64,000 nt of DNA from JBAZJN01 sp041651295 (GCA_041651295.1 JBAZJN010000001.1:109717-173716); one strand, 5' to 3'; positions 17,044-25,061 are shown, numbered from the stretch's first letter. Program-made: numbers and translations. The notes: generated by a model from the sequence alone, not told the origin.

Positions 17044-17748
17044 TCATCCTCGGGCTTGACCCGGGGATCCCGACCTCTTAGATTTTCTGACTTCCTTAAT
17101 TATTTTTACCGCAATTACGACTGCCAAAAGTGCGATAACCAACCACCTGGCAGTCAGAATCTCGACAACCCCGTCAGAGCTATAGTACATTAATACGCCC
17201 CAAAATGTTGCCCAGACAATGTTGGCGGCAACAGATTGAATCATAAACGGCGTAAATGGCAGTTTTAAAATGCCAAAAGCGGTCGAAGTAAGCGCCCCGA
17301 GGTTGGGGTGAGTATATGAGATCCATATCCACCAGCTGCCACGCCGCTCGACTTGTTTTTTAGTCTTCTCCAAAGCCTCACCCATGCCGAATTTGATGAA
17401 TAACTTATGCCAGCCGGCGTGGCCGATCCAGTAATTGAGTGCATAAGTAAAACAAAATGATAAGGCGGTCAAAAATATGACGGCGTAAATATTGAGCGAC
17501 CCTTGTCTGGAAAATGCTGCTGCCAGCAGGATAATTGATGACCCGGGAAAATAAATGTTGATAAGCGGGATCGATTCGATAATGGCCGAAATGACTAAAA
17601 CCGGATAGCCATATAGTGCAAAATAATATTTTAAACCCTCCAGCAAGGCGTCCGGAGTCGGAAAAAAAATCGAGGCAATAATAAAAAAGACGACTAGGGT
17701 GGCCAACAAAATTAGCGGAATCGCCAGAGCTTTGACAATTCTTTTCAT
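17044..17748 (-). CDS. DedA/SNARE-associated family membrane protein
   Basis: 234 aa polytopic protein of the DedA family (proposed lipid flippases or transporters). Several helices are present; the family region has ESIPLINIYFPGSSIILLAA, then a conserved acidic/glycine stretch, and SYTHPNLGALTSTAFGI. The last residues (GSPGQARG) are encoded by a copy of the family-D repeat (17042-17072), so the native tail has been replaced or extended. Stop-to-start distance to the downstream MEMO-CapA gene is only 5 bp. Confidence 0.75.
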   Translation of the reverse strand: MKRIVKALAIPLILLATLVVFFIIASIFFPTPDALLEGLKYYFALYGYPVLVISAIIESIPLINIYFPGSSIILLAAAFSRQGSLNIYAVIFLTALSFCFTYALNYWIGHAGWHKLFIKFGMGEALEKTKKQVERRGSWWIWISYTHPNLGALTSTAFGILKLPFTPFMIQSVAANIVWATFWGVLMYYSSDGVVEILTARWLVIALLAVVIAVKIIKEVRKSKRSGSPGQARG

Positions 17749-17816
17749 AATTTCATTTTAGCGCTTTTGAGCAGAATAAAAAATCCCGACCTCAGACTTC
17801 GAGGACGGGAACGGAT

Positions 17817-18446
17817 CTAGCTTTCGTGGATCAGGCAAGCGACGGCACGCCAGGCTTGTGCTCGCACTTCCTCGATCGGAAGCAGAGCGTCAACCATGAT
17901 CTTCTTGCTATCATGTTTCCCGAAGAGATCGAGGAAACCGTCTCGGACACGCCGATGGTAGTCGAGACTCTTCATCTCGATGCGGTCGCTCGTGTCGCGA
18001 CCGCGAGATTGAAACAACTCCTCCGGCGGGCCATCCAACAAGATGAGCAGGTCGGGCTCAAGTCCGCAAGTCGCATAGTCGGTCATAGCGACTGCCAGAT
18101 CAAGCGGCGCCTCGCCAGCATAGCACTGGTAGGCGTAGGTCGAGTACTTGTAGCGGTCGGAAACGACATACCGGCCAAGGGTCAGAGCCGGCACAATGAC
18201 ATCTTCGCAGTGATGCGCACGATCGGCCAGAAAGAGTAGCAATTCCGACTTGGCTGACAGATCGTACTCTGTGCTCTTGAGTAGCCGGCGAACCTCTTGG
18301 CCAAAATCGGTCCCGCCCGGTTCCAGTGTCAGCGTCACTTCAAGACTGCTAGTCTGGCTGATCAGGTCGGCAATCGCCATACAAAGCGTTGATTTGCCAG
18401 TGCCCTCACAGCCCTCGACCACGATGAACTTGCCAGGATACGACAC
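17817..18446 (-). CDS. tmk: Thymidylate kinase
   Basis: Phosphorylates dTMP to dTDP. P-loop VEGCEGTGKST (about 10-20), LEPGGTDFGQEVR, DRxx motif SDRYKYSTYAYQ, and LLDGPPEE. 209 aa, normal length. It starts with GTG at 18446, preceded by GGCGGTGAG and only 3 nt after the upstream stop, so it is translationally linked to the thymidylate synthase-like gene. Unlike the AT-leaning housekeeping genes it is GC-rich, which points to acquisition with its partner. Confidence 0.9.
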   Translation of the reverse strand: MSYPGKFIVVEGCEGTGKSTLCMAIADLISQTSSLEVTLTLEPGGTDFGQEVRRLLKSTEYDLSAKSELLLFLADRAHHCEDVIVPALTLGRYVVSDRYKYSTYAYQCYAGEAPLDLAVAMTDYATCGLEPDLLILLDGPPEELFQSRGRDTSDRIEMKSLDYHRRVRDGFLDLFGKHDSKKIMVDALLPIEEVRAQAWRAVACLIHES

Positions 18447-18449
18447 GGG

Positions 18450-19292
18450 CTACTCACCGCCTTTCTGCCGCTCCCTCTCCAGGGCCGCGGCGATCTTGGC
18501 GCGGGCCTCGTCGATCAGGATCTGCACGTCCGGCGTGCGATAGGTGCGCTGCTCAAAGGTGCGGCTCTCGACGCTACCGAGGAAGCCCTTGAACTCGTCG
18601 AAGTACGATCCGTAGATGTGGAAGCTGTCCGCTACATGGTTGTACTGCCCCGGGACAATGGTGCGACCGAGGGTCTCACTCAGACGCTCGGCCACGGCAC
18701 GCTGCAGGTCGGTGAAGGCGTACATGTTCATGAACGCCGCCTTGTAGGCATCGTTGGAGCGCATGTGGGCGGCGAGCAGGAGGCGGTCGTCGAAGATGCG
18801 GAACCACAGGCGCTGCAGGCAGGCGCAGTGTTCGCAGTCGGGATCTTCCCAGGGCTTCCAGAGCACGCACTGGGCGCGCCGGGTGTGCGGGGCGGCGCTG
18901 AGGGCGCGGACAACGTAGTCGATCTGATCGACCGGCTCTGCCAGGCCCGGGATCCGATAGCTGCGGATGCGTTCGTGGTAGGAATACTGCCACTTGCCTT
19001 CATCCGGGGCGATCCAGTGATCATGGATCCCATCCACGACCTCCTGCCGGTAGACCTCGAGGTCGTCGAAACCTCCGGGCATGGCGCGATGGATGCGAGG
19101 CTCGGCGAAGGGATCCTCCACCGCCAGGAACAGGGACACGTCGCGGCTCTCGGGGTCCCCGGGCTTGTCATACTGGGTGGCGATGCGGGCGCCGCGCTCC
19201 CAGGTCTCCAGCACTGCGCGTTCCCAGCCTTTAGCCAGACCCTCGGCGACAACGTGTACGACAGGCAAACTTAGTTCCACAGTAACCAACAC
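18450..19292 (-). CDS. Thymidylate synthase-family protein
   Basis: 280 aa. Motifs fit the TS/dCMP-hydroxymethylase fold: a putative nucleophile in CACLQRLWFRI, then MRSNDAYKAAFMNMYAF (compare RSxD...N in TS) and HVADSFHIYGSYFDE (compare DxHIY). RRAQCVLWKPWEDPD occupies the arginine region. The substrate (dUMP, dCMP or a modified base) is not certain. It is followed after 3 nt by tmk, so the pair could make dTDP from dUMP. GTG at 19292 or the in-frame GTG at 19280 (after GAAAGGTG) may be the start. Very GC-rich. Confidence 0.7.
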   Translation of the reverse strand: MLVTVELSLPVVHVVAEGLAKGWERAVLETWERGARIATQYDKPGDPESRDVSLFLAVEDPFAEPRIHRAMPGGFDDLEVYRQEVVDGIHDHWIAPDEGKWQYSYHERIRSYRIPGLAEPVDQIDYVVRALSAAPHTRRAQCVLWKPWEDPDCEHCACLQRLWFRIFDDRLLLAAHMRSNDAYKAAFMNMYAFTDLQRAVAERLSETLGRTIVPGQYNHVADSFHIYGSYFDEFKGFLGSVESRTFEQRTYRTPDVQILIDEARAKIAAALERERQKGGE

Positions 19293-19389
19293 CTTTCATC
19301 AGTGATGTGCGACTGACCCTCCTTCGCCTACGGCTACGGAAGGGTTTGTTGCCATCGGCAACAAAAAAAGGGTCTAGCCCTCCGACTAC

Positions 19390-19418
19390 ATTATACATAG
19401 ATTGTGTTACCTGTCCAA
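19390..19418 (-). promoter_or_regulatory. Promoter of the thymidylate synthase-like/tmk operon
   Basis: TTGGAC, 17-nt spacer, perfect TATAAT on the minus strand. It is followed by a ~100-nt leader containing hairpins (TGTTGCCGATGGCAACA; CTTCCGTAGCCGTAGGCGAAG) that could be regulatory. Confidence 0.75.
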
Positions 19419-19491
19419 GAAGAATATTTTTCAGGTTTTCCACAACCCAAAGTTGTTGTTGTCTGAAACAATAAAAACAGAAAAGATTAAA

Positions 19492-19517
19492 AAAACCCAC
19501 GGGTGTCCCGCAGGTCA
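19492..19517 (-). terminator. Terminator of the ankyrin gene
   Basis: CCTGCGGG-ACA-CCCGTGGG stem then a run of seven T on the minus strand. Confidence 0.75.
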
Positions 19518-19532
19518 GCTACAGATCGGTGT

Positions 19533-20063
19533 TTAGGCCGGCAAGGCCAGACAGCGACGCTTGATCGGTTCACACCAGTGTTCAGTTTGTGGCTGTAGAA
19601 CCTTGGTCAAATCCGATGGGCGATCGCCTTTTGCGTTCGGAGTGTTACGAACACCTCCGCGGTGGAGCGGGTTCCACATAGCGGTGTGATACGACAGCCA
19701 AACGCAGTCGATCTGTACAACTATGTGAAGGATTGTGTTGCCCTCATTGTCACCAATGTCCATTCTGGCTCCGTGATCGAGTAGTTCACGTATCAGGCCA
19801 GACTCCATCCACCAGTTCGTCCGAATGTTATTGCCAGTCGGATCAAAGGCGAGGTGCATCGGAGTTCGTCCCATATTGTCCTGGGCGTTGGCATCAGCCC
19901 CAGCTTCCAGCAGGTCATGGGTAATTCTGGTGTGAAAGCCATCAACCGAGTGATGAAGCGGCGTCATGCCGTTCTCGTCTCGATCATTAACTTGGTGAAT
20001 GAACTCGGCAACAGCCTTGCGGCTGCCAGCATGCACAGCTTCAAAGATGTTTGTTGGTTTCAC
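19533..20063 (-). CDS. Ankyrin-repeat protein
   Basis: 176 aa from the GTG at 20063, chosen because GGAGG lies just upstream; the in-frame ATG 36 codons earlier lies upstream of the promoter's -10. At least three ankyrin repeats are visible: DENGMTPLHHSV, ADANAQDNMGRTPMHLAF, and ARMDIGDNEGNTILHIVV. The C-terminal part (LQPQTEHWCEPIKRRC) is unlike ankyrin. Ankyrin repeats mediate protein binding; the target is unknown. It is divergent from the Fic gene and shares its intergenic region. GC-rich. Confidence 0.75.
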   Translation of the reverse strand: MKPTNIFEAVHAGSRKAVAEFIHQVNDRDENGMTPLHHSVDGFHTRITHDLLEAGADANAQDNMGRTPMHLAFDPTGNNIRTNWWMESGLIRELLDHGARMDIGDNEGNTILHIVVQIDCVWLSYHTAMWNPLHRGGVRNTPNAKGDRPSDLTKVLQPQTEHWCEPIKRRCLALPA

Positions 20064-20079
20064 GGAAAACACCTCCGCA

Positions 20080-20107
20080 AGTATACTATCATATTCTTTA
20101 CTTTCAA
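20080..20107 (-). promoter_or_regulatory. Promoter of the ankyrin gene
   Basis: Minus strand TTGAAA (20102-20107), 16-nt spacer, TATACT (20080-20085). Confidence 0.6.
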
Positions 20108-20138
20108 ACTCGTCTTTTAAGCTTGTTACAAAATACCA

Positions 20139-20211
20139 AAAAGTGTTACAAAAATGATAGATTTGTAACACATATTGACAAAAGTGTTACAAAAATGATA
20201 GATTTGTAACA
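20139..20211 (+). promoter_or_regulatory. Tandem palindromic operators and promoter of the Fic gene
   Basis: Two identical 32-bp repeats (20139-20170 and 20180-20211), each containing inverted arms TGTTACAAA and TTTGTAACA, spaced 41 bp apart. A half-site TTGTTACAAA lies at 20124-20133. TTGACA (20175-20180) lies between the repeats and the second repeat covers the -10 region (TAGATT) and the first base of the ATG, implying repression and a leaderless transcript. Confidence 0.75.
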
Positions 20212-21275
20212 TGAAGGCATTTCATCCAAACAAATTGCCTCAGAAATTCGATTATTCTATTTTTGCCCGAGAATTATCAAGGGCATCTTTTGAAATAGGA
20301 AAACTTGATATTCAGAAAAAATTACCTAATCCACAATTACTGATTGCTCCTTTAACTCTTAAAGAGGCAACGACCAGTTCGAAAATTGAGGGTACAAGAA
20401 GTACTGTATCTGATGTAGCAAGACTCGAGGCTGGCATTGAAACAAAATATGCTGATACAAAAGAGGTGCTAAATTATCGCAGAGCAATGCTTTGGGCAAT
20501 TAAATCATTTTCTGAAAAACGACCCCTGAGTCTAGCTTTTATGAAAGAATTGCACGATATCCTGCTCGACAAAACACGGGGTTACACGAAAAAAGGCAAA
20601 TTTAGAACCGAACAAGTTTTTATTGGTGATCTAGGGGTTGATATTTCAAAAGCAACCTATATTCCCCCTGAACCAATTTTTATTCAAGACTATATGGAAA
20701 ATCTAGAAAAATATATTATTAAAACAAGGGATGACAATCTGGTGAAGGCAGCAATCATTCACTATCAATTCGAGGCCATTCATCCCTTCTCAGATGGTAA
20801 CGGCAGAATCGGTCGGCTGTTGATACCTTTGTTTCTGTTTCAGAAAAACACTCTGTTTCAGCCAATTTTATATTTAAGTGGATATTTTGACGAAAATCGC
20901 ACAGAATATCTTAAAGCCCTCCACAGGGTAGACACCACGCGGAATTATGAAGGATGGGTTAAATTTTTTCTCAGGGCTGTCGCAAAACAATCCAAAGAAA
21001 CGATCAAATTGGTCAATCAAATTGATGCTTTGCTCACCAAGGTTGATCAAAAAACAGATACGATTTCATCTTCTTACACAAGGAAATTTACTAATTTTAT
21101 TTTTACACGGCCAATTTTCACCAGCAAAGATGTCGTCAAGTCGCTAAAAGTCGACAGAATGACAGCTTCAAGATTAATTAAAAAATATCACTCACTTAAA
21201 ATTGTAAAATTAGTCAAATCAAATTCACCCAAAAAAAATATATATGTCTTTGATGAATTACTTGTTTTACTATAA
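20211..21275 (+). CDS. Fic family AMP-transferase with C-terminal winged helix
   Basis: Class II Fic protein that probably AMPylates a target protein. Inhibitory helix motif SSKIEGTRS at about 57-65, catalytic loop HPFSDGNGRIGR at about 190, and a beta-hairpin flap near TYIPPEP. The C-terminal ~100 residues (FTSKDVVKSLKVDRMTASRL) resemble a winged helix. The tandem palindromes overlapping its start fit autoregulation. AT-rich like native genes. No antitoxin gene is adjacent; inhibition is expected in cis through the SxxxEG motif. Confidence 0.9.
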   Translation: MKAFHPNKLPQKFDYSIFARELSRASFEIGKLDIQKKLPNPQLLIAPLTLKEATTSSKIEGTRSTVSDVARLEAGIETKYADTKEVLNYRRAMLWAIKSFSEKRPLSLAFMKELHDILLDKTRGYTKKGKFRTEQVFIGDLGVDISKATYIPPEPIFIQDYMENLEKYIIKTRDDNLVKAAIIHYQFEAIHPFSDGNGRIGRLLIPLFLFQKNTLFQPILYLSGYFDENRTEYLKALHRVDTTRNYEGWVKFFLRAVAKQSKETIKLVNQIDALLTKVDQKTDTISSSYTRKFTNFIFTRPIFTSKDVVKSLKVDRMTASRLIKKYHSLKIVKLVKSNSPKKNIYVFDELLVLL

Positions 21276-21296
21276 TAATGAAAATAAAAGGAAGTT

Positions 21297-22409
21297 ATGG
21301 GATTAAAAATCGGAATTGTCGGACTACCAAATGTCGGCAAATCAACATTGTTCAACGCCTTGGTTAAAGGTTCAAAAGCAGAAGCGGCAAATTACCCCTT
21401 CTGCACCATTGAGCCCAATGTTGGTATTGTCGAAGTTCCAGATGAGCGACTGAAACCACTATCCGATGTTTCCAAATCGAAAAAAATCGTTCCGACAGTT
21501 GTTGAATTTGTCGATATTGCCGGTTTGGTTCGAGGCGCATCAAAAGGCGAAGGCCTGGGTAATCAATTCCTTTCACACATCCGTGAATGTGATGCCATTG
21601 CTATGGTTGTCCGTTTTTTCAAAGACGAAAATGTAACTCACGTTGCCGGAAAATTGGATCCGAAAGATGACATCGCTACCATCGAGACCGAATTACAGTT
21701 AGCCGATATTGTAACCGTTGAAAAACGCCAATATAACTTGGATCGCGACATAAAAGGCGGATCAAAAGATGCCAAGACGGAAAAAGAGGCACTTGATAAA
21801 ATTGCTAAAAAAATCACCGACGGCAAGAACGCCAGAGAAGCTGATTTGAACGATGACGAACTAAAACTGGTTAAGTCGCTGGCACTAATGACAATGAAGC
21901 CGATTCTCTATATTGCCAACTGCTCAGAGGATCAGTTACTTCGTCATTCCCGCGAAGGTGGGAATCTACTATTTGTGGATCCCCGGGTCAAGCCCGAGGA
22001 CGACAAAGTCGAATATATTCCGATTTCAGCAAAAATTGAAAGCGAATTGAACGAACTAAACGAGGTCGAAAAGCAGGAATACCTCGAGTCTCTCGGCATT
22101 GCCGATACCGGCATCAATCGGTTGATAAAAGAAGCCTACAAAGCGCTGAATCTAATCACCTATTTCACCTCAGGCGAGCCGGAAACCAGAGCTTGGACGG
22201 TTCGAAACGGGGCCAAGGCCCCGGAAGCTGCCGGGGTAATTCATACCGATTTCGAACGGGGATTTATCGCCGCTGAAGTGGTTTCTTGGCAGGATCTATA
22301 TGCTCAAGGTGGCTGGGCCGGTGCCAGGTCTCATGGGTTGGTAAAAACCGAAGGTAAAAATTACCTGGTCAAAGATGGTGATGTAATGCTATTTAAGTTT
22401 AACGTTTAG
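21297..22409 (+). CDS. ychF: Redox-regulated ATPase YchF (Obg-like) with repeat-encoded insert
   Basis: Universally conserved translation-associated P-loop ATPase. G1 GLPNVGKSTLFNAL, NYPFCTIEPNVG, DIAGLVRGASKGEGLGNQFL, coiled-coil domain, and the TGS domain with FTSGEPETRAWTV. Residues ~215-237 (LLRHSREGGNLLFVDPRVKP) are encoded by a family-D repeat at 21942-22003 that replaces the usual loop before the ISAKIESEL motif. The frame is intact and all P-loop motifs remain, so the product is probably functional. AAAGGAAG precedes the ATG. Confidence 0.94.
   Translation: MGLKIGIVGLPNVGKSTLFNALVKGSKAEAANYPFCTIEPNVGIVEVPDERLKPLSDVSKSKKIVPTVVEFVDIAGLVRGASKGEGLGNQFLSHIRECDAIAMVVRFFKDENVTHVAGKLDPKDDIATIETELQLADIVTVEKRQYNLDRDIKGGSKDAKTEKEALDKIAKKITDGKNAREADLNDDELKLVKSLALMTMKPILYIANCSEDQLLRHSREGGNLLFVDPRVKPEDDKVEYIPISAKIESELNELNEVEKQEYLESLGIADTGINRLIKEAYKALNLITYFTSGEPETRAWTVRNGAKAPEAAGVIHTDFERGFIAAEVVSWQDLYAQGGWAGARSHGLVKTEGKNYLVKDGDVMLFKFNV
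21942..22003. repeat. Family D repeat inside ychF
   Basis: Paired arms ATTCCCGCGAAGGTGGGAAT and ATCCCCGGGTCAAGCCCGAG. Its length keeps the reading frame open. Confidence 0.85.
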
Positions 22410-22418
22410 ACCTAATAA

Positions 22419-22458
22419 AAAAATCCGTCTGTTAATTCTGAGACGGATTTTTTTGATT
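22419..22458. terminator. Bidirectional terminator
   Basis: AAAAAATCCGTCT and AGACGGATTTTTTT arms between convergent ychF and the secreted-protein gene. Confidence 0.85.
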
Positions 22459-22462
22459 ATAG

Positions 22463-23206
22463 CTAGATTGTAACGCCACGCATCCAGCGGTTAAGCCATC
22501 CAAACAAACTGAAACCTGAGGTCAAATCGTTAAGTTGATCCTGCAGACTTGTCTGTAAATTCAGTAAAGCACTAATTTGATTCGAGAGCTCTGTTTTGTC
22601 ACCTTCGTTATTTATTTGACTGGCAATTTGCGCTAGCTCTCTAATTTGTTCTCTATTTTGTTCCATCATCCCCTGAATATCTTTTATCGCAGAGTAATTG
22701 GCTCCTACAAAGAAATGAGCGAAGGCCGATCTTTGTTGAATTTTATCAAGGTCTTGATTAATCTTATCCTGATTTTGTGATTGATTCCTGGCAATCTCTC
22801 GAATTTGATCTCCTATACCGGGATCGCTTATTCTATCTGCCGCTCGGACTAAAGCCTCAGCCACTATGGCAACAATACTCATATGAGATTGGGCTTGTTC
22901 GCTACGCGGTGAATATTGCGGCTTCACTTCATTGATTTTTTCCTGAAGTTCGGTTGAAGTCTGAGTTTGAATTTGGCTGTCCTCTCCCTGGTTTTGAGTC
23001 TGAGTCTGAGTCTGGACTTCATTTCCGGCAGTTGAAGAACTCGATCCACTACTCGAATTCCCGGATGATGAATTGCCGTTAACGGCTTGGGAATTGTCTG
23101 ACGCCGCGCTAGCGTTGCCATTGCCATTCCCATTGGCAGCGAAAGTTATTACGGGAACCATGACTGCCGCCAACATCAATGCAAACGGTGCCTTAATTTT
23201 TTTCAT
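22463..23206 (-). CDS. Secreted Asn/Ser/Gln-rich helical protein, unknown
   Basis: 247 aa. Signal peptide (APFALMLAAVMVPVITFAA), then a low-complexity region of NGNGN, SSSG and QTQTQ repeats (about 25-85), then a mostly helical domain with coiled-coil character (about 110-235). The C-terminus is SLFGWLNRWMRGVTI. No family recognised. It overlaps the DUF134 gene by 14 bp, so the two are probably co-expressed. Confidence 0.6.
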   Translation of the reverse strand: MKKIKAPFALMLAAVMVPVITFAANGNGNGNASAASDNSQAVNGNSSSGNSSSGSSSSTAGNEVQTQTQTQNQGEDSQIQTQTSTELQEKINEVKPQYSPRSEQAQSHMSIVAIVAEALVRAADRISDPGIGDQIREIARNQSQNQDKINQDLDKIQQRSAFAHFFVGANYSAIKDIQGMMEQNREQIRELAQIASQINNEGDKTELSNQISALLNLQTSLQDQLNDLTSGFSLFGWLNRWMRGVTI

Positions 23207-23495
23207 TTTCCTCCTTTTCTAAATTTATTTTAATAGCATGCCCTTCAATTATGGCAATTGATATTTTTTTGTTAGCAGAGTCAAGAATTCGCTGGAAAGT
23301 ACTCTGTGAAATACCCATTCTTTCTGCTGAAGATGTTTGATCTAGTCCTTCTATATTCTTGAGTCTTAATGCCTCAACTTCATCATACTCCAATACAACT
23401 TGCTTTAATAACCTCATCGGAATCCCCTGAGGTTTAAAATAGGTTACGCTTGGGGAAAAATTAGTTTTACGAAATTTTCTTGGTCTCATATGCAT
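23193..23495 (-). CDS. DUF134 (UPF0251) helix-turn-helix protein
   Basis: 100 aa. RPRKFRKTNFSPSVTYFKPQ, then GIPMRLLKQVVLEYDEVEAL, is the diagnostic N-terminus. ERMGISQSTFQRILDSANKK is a sigma-4-like HTH, so a DNA-binding regulator is likely. The start is one of two ATGs (MHMRPRK). DUF134 genes commonly neighbour DUF5320 and metal-cluster genes; here the DUF5320-like gene lies just upstream in the same orientation. Confidence 0.8.
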   Translation of the reverse strand: MHMRPRKFRKTNFSPSVTYFKPQGIPMRLLKQVVLEYDEVEALRLKNIEGLDQTSSAERMGISQSTFQRILDSANKKISIAIIEGHAIKINLEKEENEKN

Positions 23496-23556
23496 ATATA
23501 TTCTATCACAACAGGAAGAATCCGCACTGCTGGTTCGGATTCTTCCGTTTATGCAC

Positions 23557-23769
23557 CTATTTCTCTAAGGCTTCAATCTCTTTCTCAACGTTTGCAACAT
23601 TATCTTGCATTAGCGCTTTGCGATTTTTAAGGACCTGAAGCTTAGTGTCCTTCGGTAAGTCGGTTGCAACCGTTCGGGAAGCCCAAGCGCACCCCAAACC
23701 TTTCCCACAAGGACCCAAACCGCGACCAACACCACCGCTAGCTGGTCCATTTCCGTTAAAATTTGGCAT
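23557..23769 (-). CDS. DUF5320-like small glycine-rich protein
   Basis: About 70 aa: MPNFNGNGPASGGVGRGLGP, then CGKGLGCAWASR, then a C-terminal helix (DNVANVEKEIEALEK). The Gly-rich Cys-containing start plus coiled-coil end is the DUF5320 pattern; no function is established. The ATG at 23769 is preferred because AAGGAGG lies 8 nt upstream. First gene of the unit with DUF134 and the secreted protein. Confidence 0.65.
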   Translation of the reverse strand: MPNFNGNGPASGGVGRGLGPCGKGLGCAWASRTVATDLPKDTKLQVLKNRKALMQDNVANVEKEIEALEK

Positions 23770-23811
23770 GATGTTCACCTCCTTTTAAGCATGATTAATG
23801 ATCATATTACG

Positions 23812-23840
23812 AATATATACCCATAATAATTACTTGTCAA
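23812..23840 (-). promoter_or_regulatory. Promoter of the DUF5320-DUF134 operon
   Basis: Minus strand TTGACA (23835-23840), 17-nt spacer, TATATT (23812-23817). Confidence 0.75.
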
Positions 23841-23934
23841 GTATTTAATTTTTTTATCTGGCAGTATTGCAATAATGAGTCTTTCATGGTACTCTTTTGC
23901 CGAGCCGCAAGTACCTACACAAGGAGCTGTGACC

Positions 23935-23982
23935 ATGACAACCCTCGAGGTTGTTGGACTTATTTTGTTAAATGCGCCCTGA
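23935..23982 (+). CDS. 15-codon ORF with strong Shine-Dalgarno
   Basis: MTTLEVVGLILLNAP, preceded by AAGGAG at 23921. A GCGCCC-TGA-GCGC stem spans the stop. It lies ~175 nt before rpsF. It could be a leader peptide or the remnant of a cassette gene. The rest of 23841-24156 holds AT-rich sequence and the hairpin described at 24081. Confidence 0.3.
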   Translation: MTTLEVVGLILLNAP

Positions 23983-24080
23983 GCGCACGATCTAATTGCG
24001 CAGCAATGCAATCGTATTTAACAGGATGAATTGACATAATTAACCTCATTTGCTAAAGTAATCATACAAATTACAAACAT

Positions 24081-24114
24081 TCCCCCGCTTGGGGGCTTCG
24101 CCCAAACTCAAGGG
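24081..24114 (+). promoter_or_regulatory. Possible S6:S18 ribosomal-protein leader hairpin
   Basis: Outer stem TCCC/GGGA and inner stem TTGGG/CCCAA enclose an internal loop with CCG on the 5' side. A CCG-containing loop just upstream of rpsF is the hallmark of the S6:S18 autoregulatory motif. The match was judged by eye only. Confidence 0.4.
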
Positions 24115-24156
24115 ATTAACGAAGGCCATAATAATATAATTAGAAAAGGATTTTTT

Positions 24157-24930
24157 ATGCGTGAGTACGAACTTACTTACTTGGTTTCGGATGATGTTCC
24201 TGAAATAGAATTAAAAAAAGTTACCGACAAAGTTGCCGGAATGATTACAAGTGACGGCGGAAAAGTTACCAAAGAAGAATCTTGGGGCCGACGCAAACTG
24301 GCCTATCCTATTGGTAAACAAACTTTTGCTACCTATATTACAGTTTGGTTTGAAACCGAAGCCGATAAAATTGCCCCACTAGATCACGAGCTTCGTGTTT
24401 ATCCGCAAGTTATCCGCCATCTGGCCACTCTCAAAGTTCAAAAAAGCGAAGAGATTAAAGTTACCAAAGAAGATATCGTTGATACCTCCGAAGTTGAAGG
24501 TGTAATCGGAGAAAAAAGTTTTGAGGTCGTCGAGGGTGAAACCGAAGCCTCAAAAGATCTGATGGCAGTTAGAGAGACATCTGAAGACGATACGGAAGAC
24601 AAAGCCGATCAGGCAGAGGAAATTATCGACGAAACTGTCAAAGAAGATAAACTAGAAGTTAAAACTGAAGATGTTATAGCTCAGGATAAGCCAAAACGCA
24701 CCAGAAAAACCAAGATAGTGGCAGAGGAAGAAATCAAGGAACCAGTATCAGAGCCGAAAATCGACCTGCCCGCAAGTGCTGAAGCACAGCTGATGCAGGC
24801 GGGAGCTAAAGTGAAGAAAACTAAAAAACCGGCAGTTGAAAAACAACCGGAAGAGCCAAAAGAGGAAGAAGCCGAAAGGATCAAGAAACTTGACGAGAAA
24901 TTGGACGAACTCCTAAAAGATGACCTGTAA
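24157..24930 (+). CDS. rpsF: 30S ribosomal protein S6 with long C-terminal extension
   Basis: S6 domain occupies residues 1-98 (MREYELTYLVSDDVPEIEL, SWGRRKLAYPIGKQTFATY). It is followed by a ~160-residue charged extension of Glu/Lys repeats, about twice the family's usual total length. LPASAEAQLMQAGA inside the tail (24765-24804) is encoded by a family-G palindromic repeat read in frame. Binds S18 on the 30S platform. First gene of rpsF-ssb-rpsR; a possible S6:S18 hairpin precedes it. Confidence 0.93.
   Translation: MREYELTYLVSDDVPEIELKKVTDKVAGMITSDGGKVTKEESWGRRKLAYPIGKQTFATYITVWFETEADKIAPLDHELRVYPQVIRHLATLKVQKSEEIKVTKEDIVDTSEVEGVIGEKSFEVVEGETEASKDLMAVRETSEDDTEDKADQAEEIIDETVKEDKLEVKTEDVIAQDKPKRTRKTKIVAEEEIKEPVSEPKIDLPASAEAQLMQAGAKVKKTKKPAVEKQPEEPKEEEAERIKKLDEKLDELLKDDL
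24765..24804. repeat. Family G inverted repeat inside rpsF
   Basis: CCTGCCCGC and GCAGGCGGG arms flank a ~20-nt centre; translated in frame within the S6 tail. Confidence 0.7.
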
Positions 24931-25061
24931 ATTCGTCTAGTGGAAGTTAGTACACGGATCTGCCACACGGATAGACACTGATAATACAAATGATACAATT
25001 GAGGAAATTAGTAAGTTCGTTAAGTTCGTAATTTCGTAGGAGATTGCGACGAAGGAGCAAC

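Noticed and set aside
18618..19274. 218-codon plus-strand frame opposite the thymidylate synthase-like gene
   Set aside because: Antisense shadow of a GC-rich gene; the minus-strand product has family motifs, promoter and operon context.
20139..20211. Possible CRISPR-like direct repeats
   Set aside because: Only two identical repeats, each palindromic and overlapping a promoter and start codon; an operator explains them better.
23802..24011. 69-codon minus-strand frame before rpsF
   Set aside because: It overlaps the promoter of the DUF5320 operon and has no start site; composition looks non-coding.
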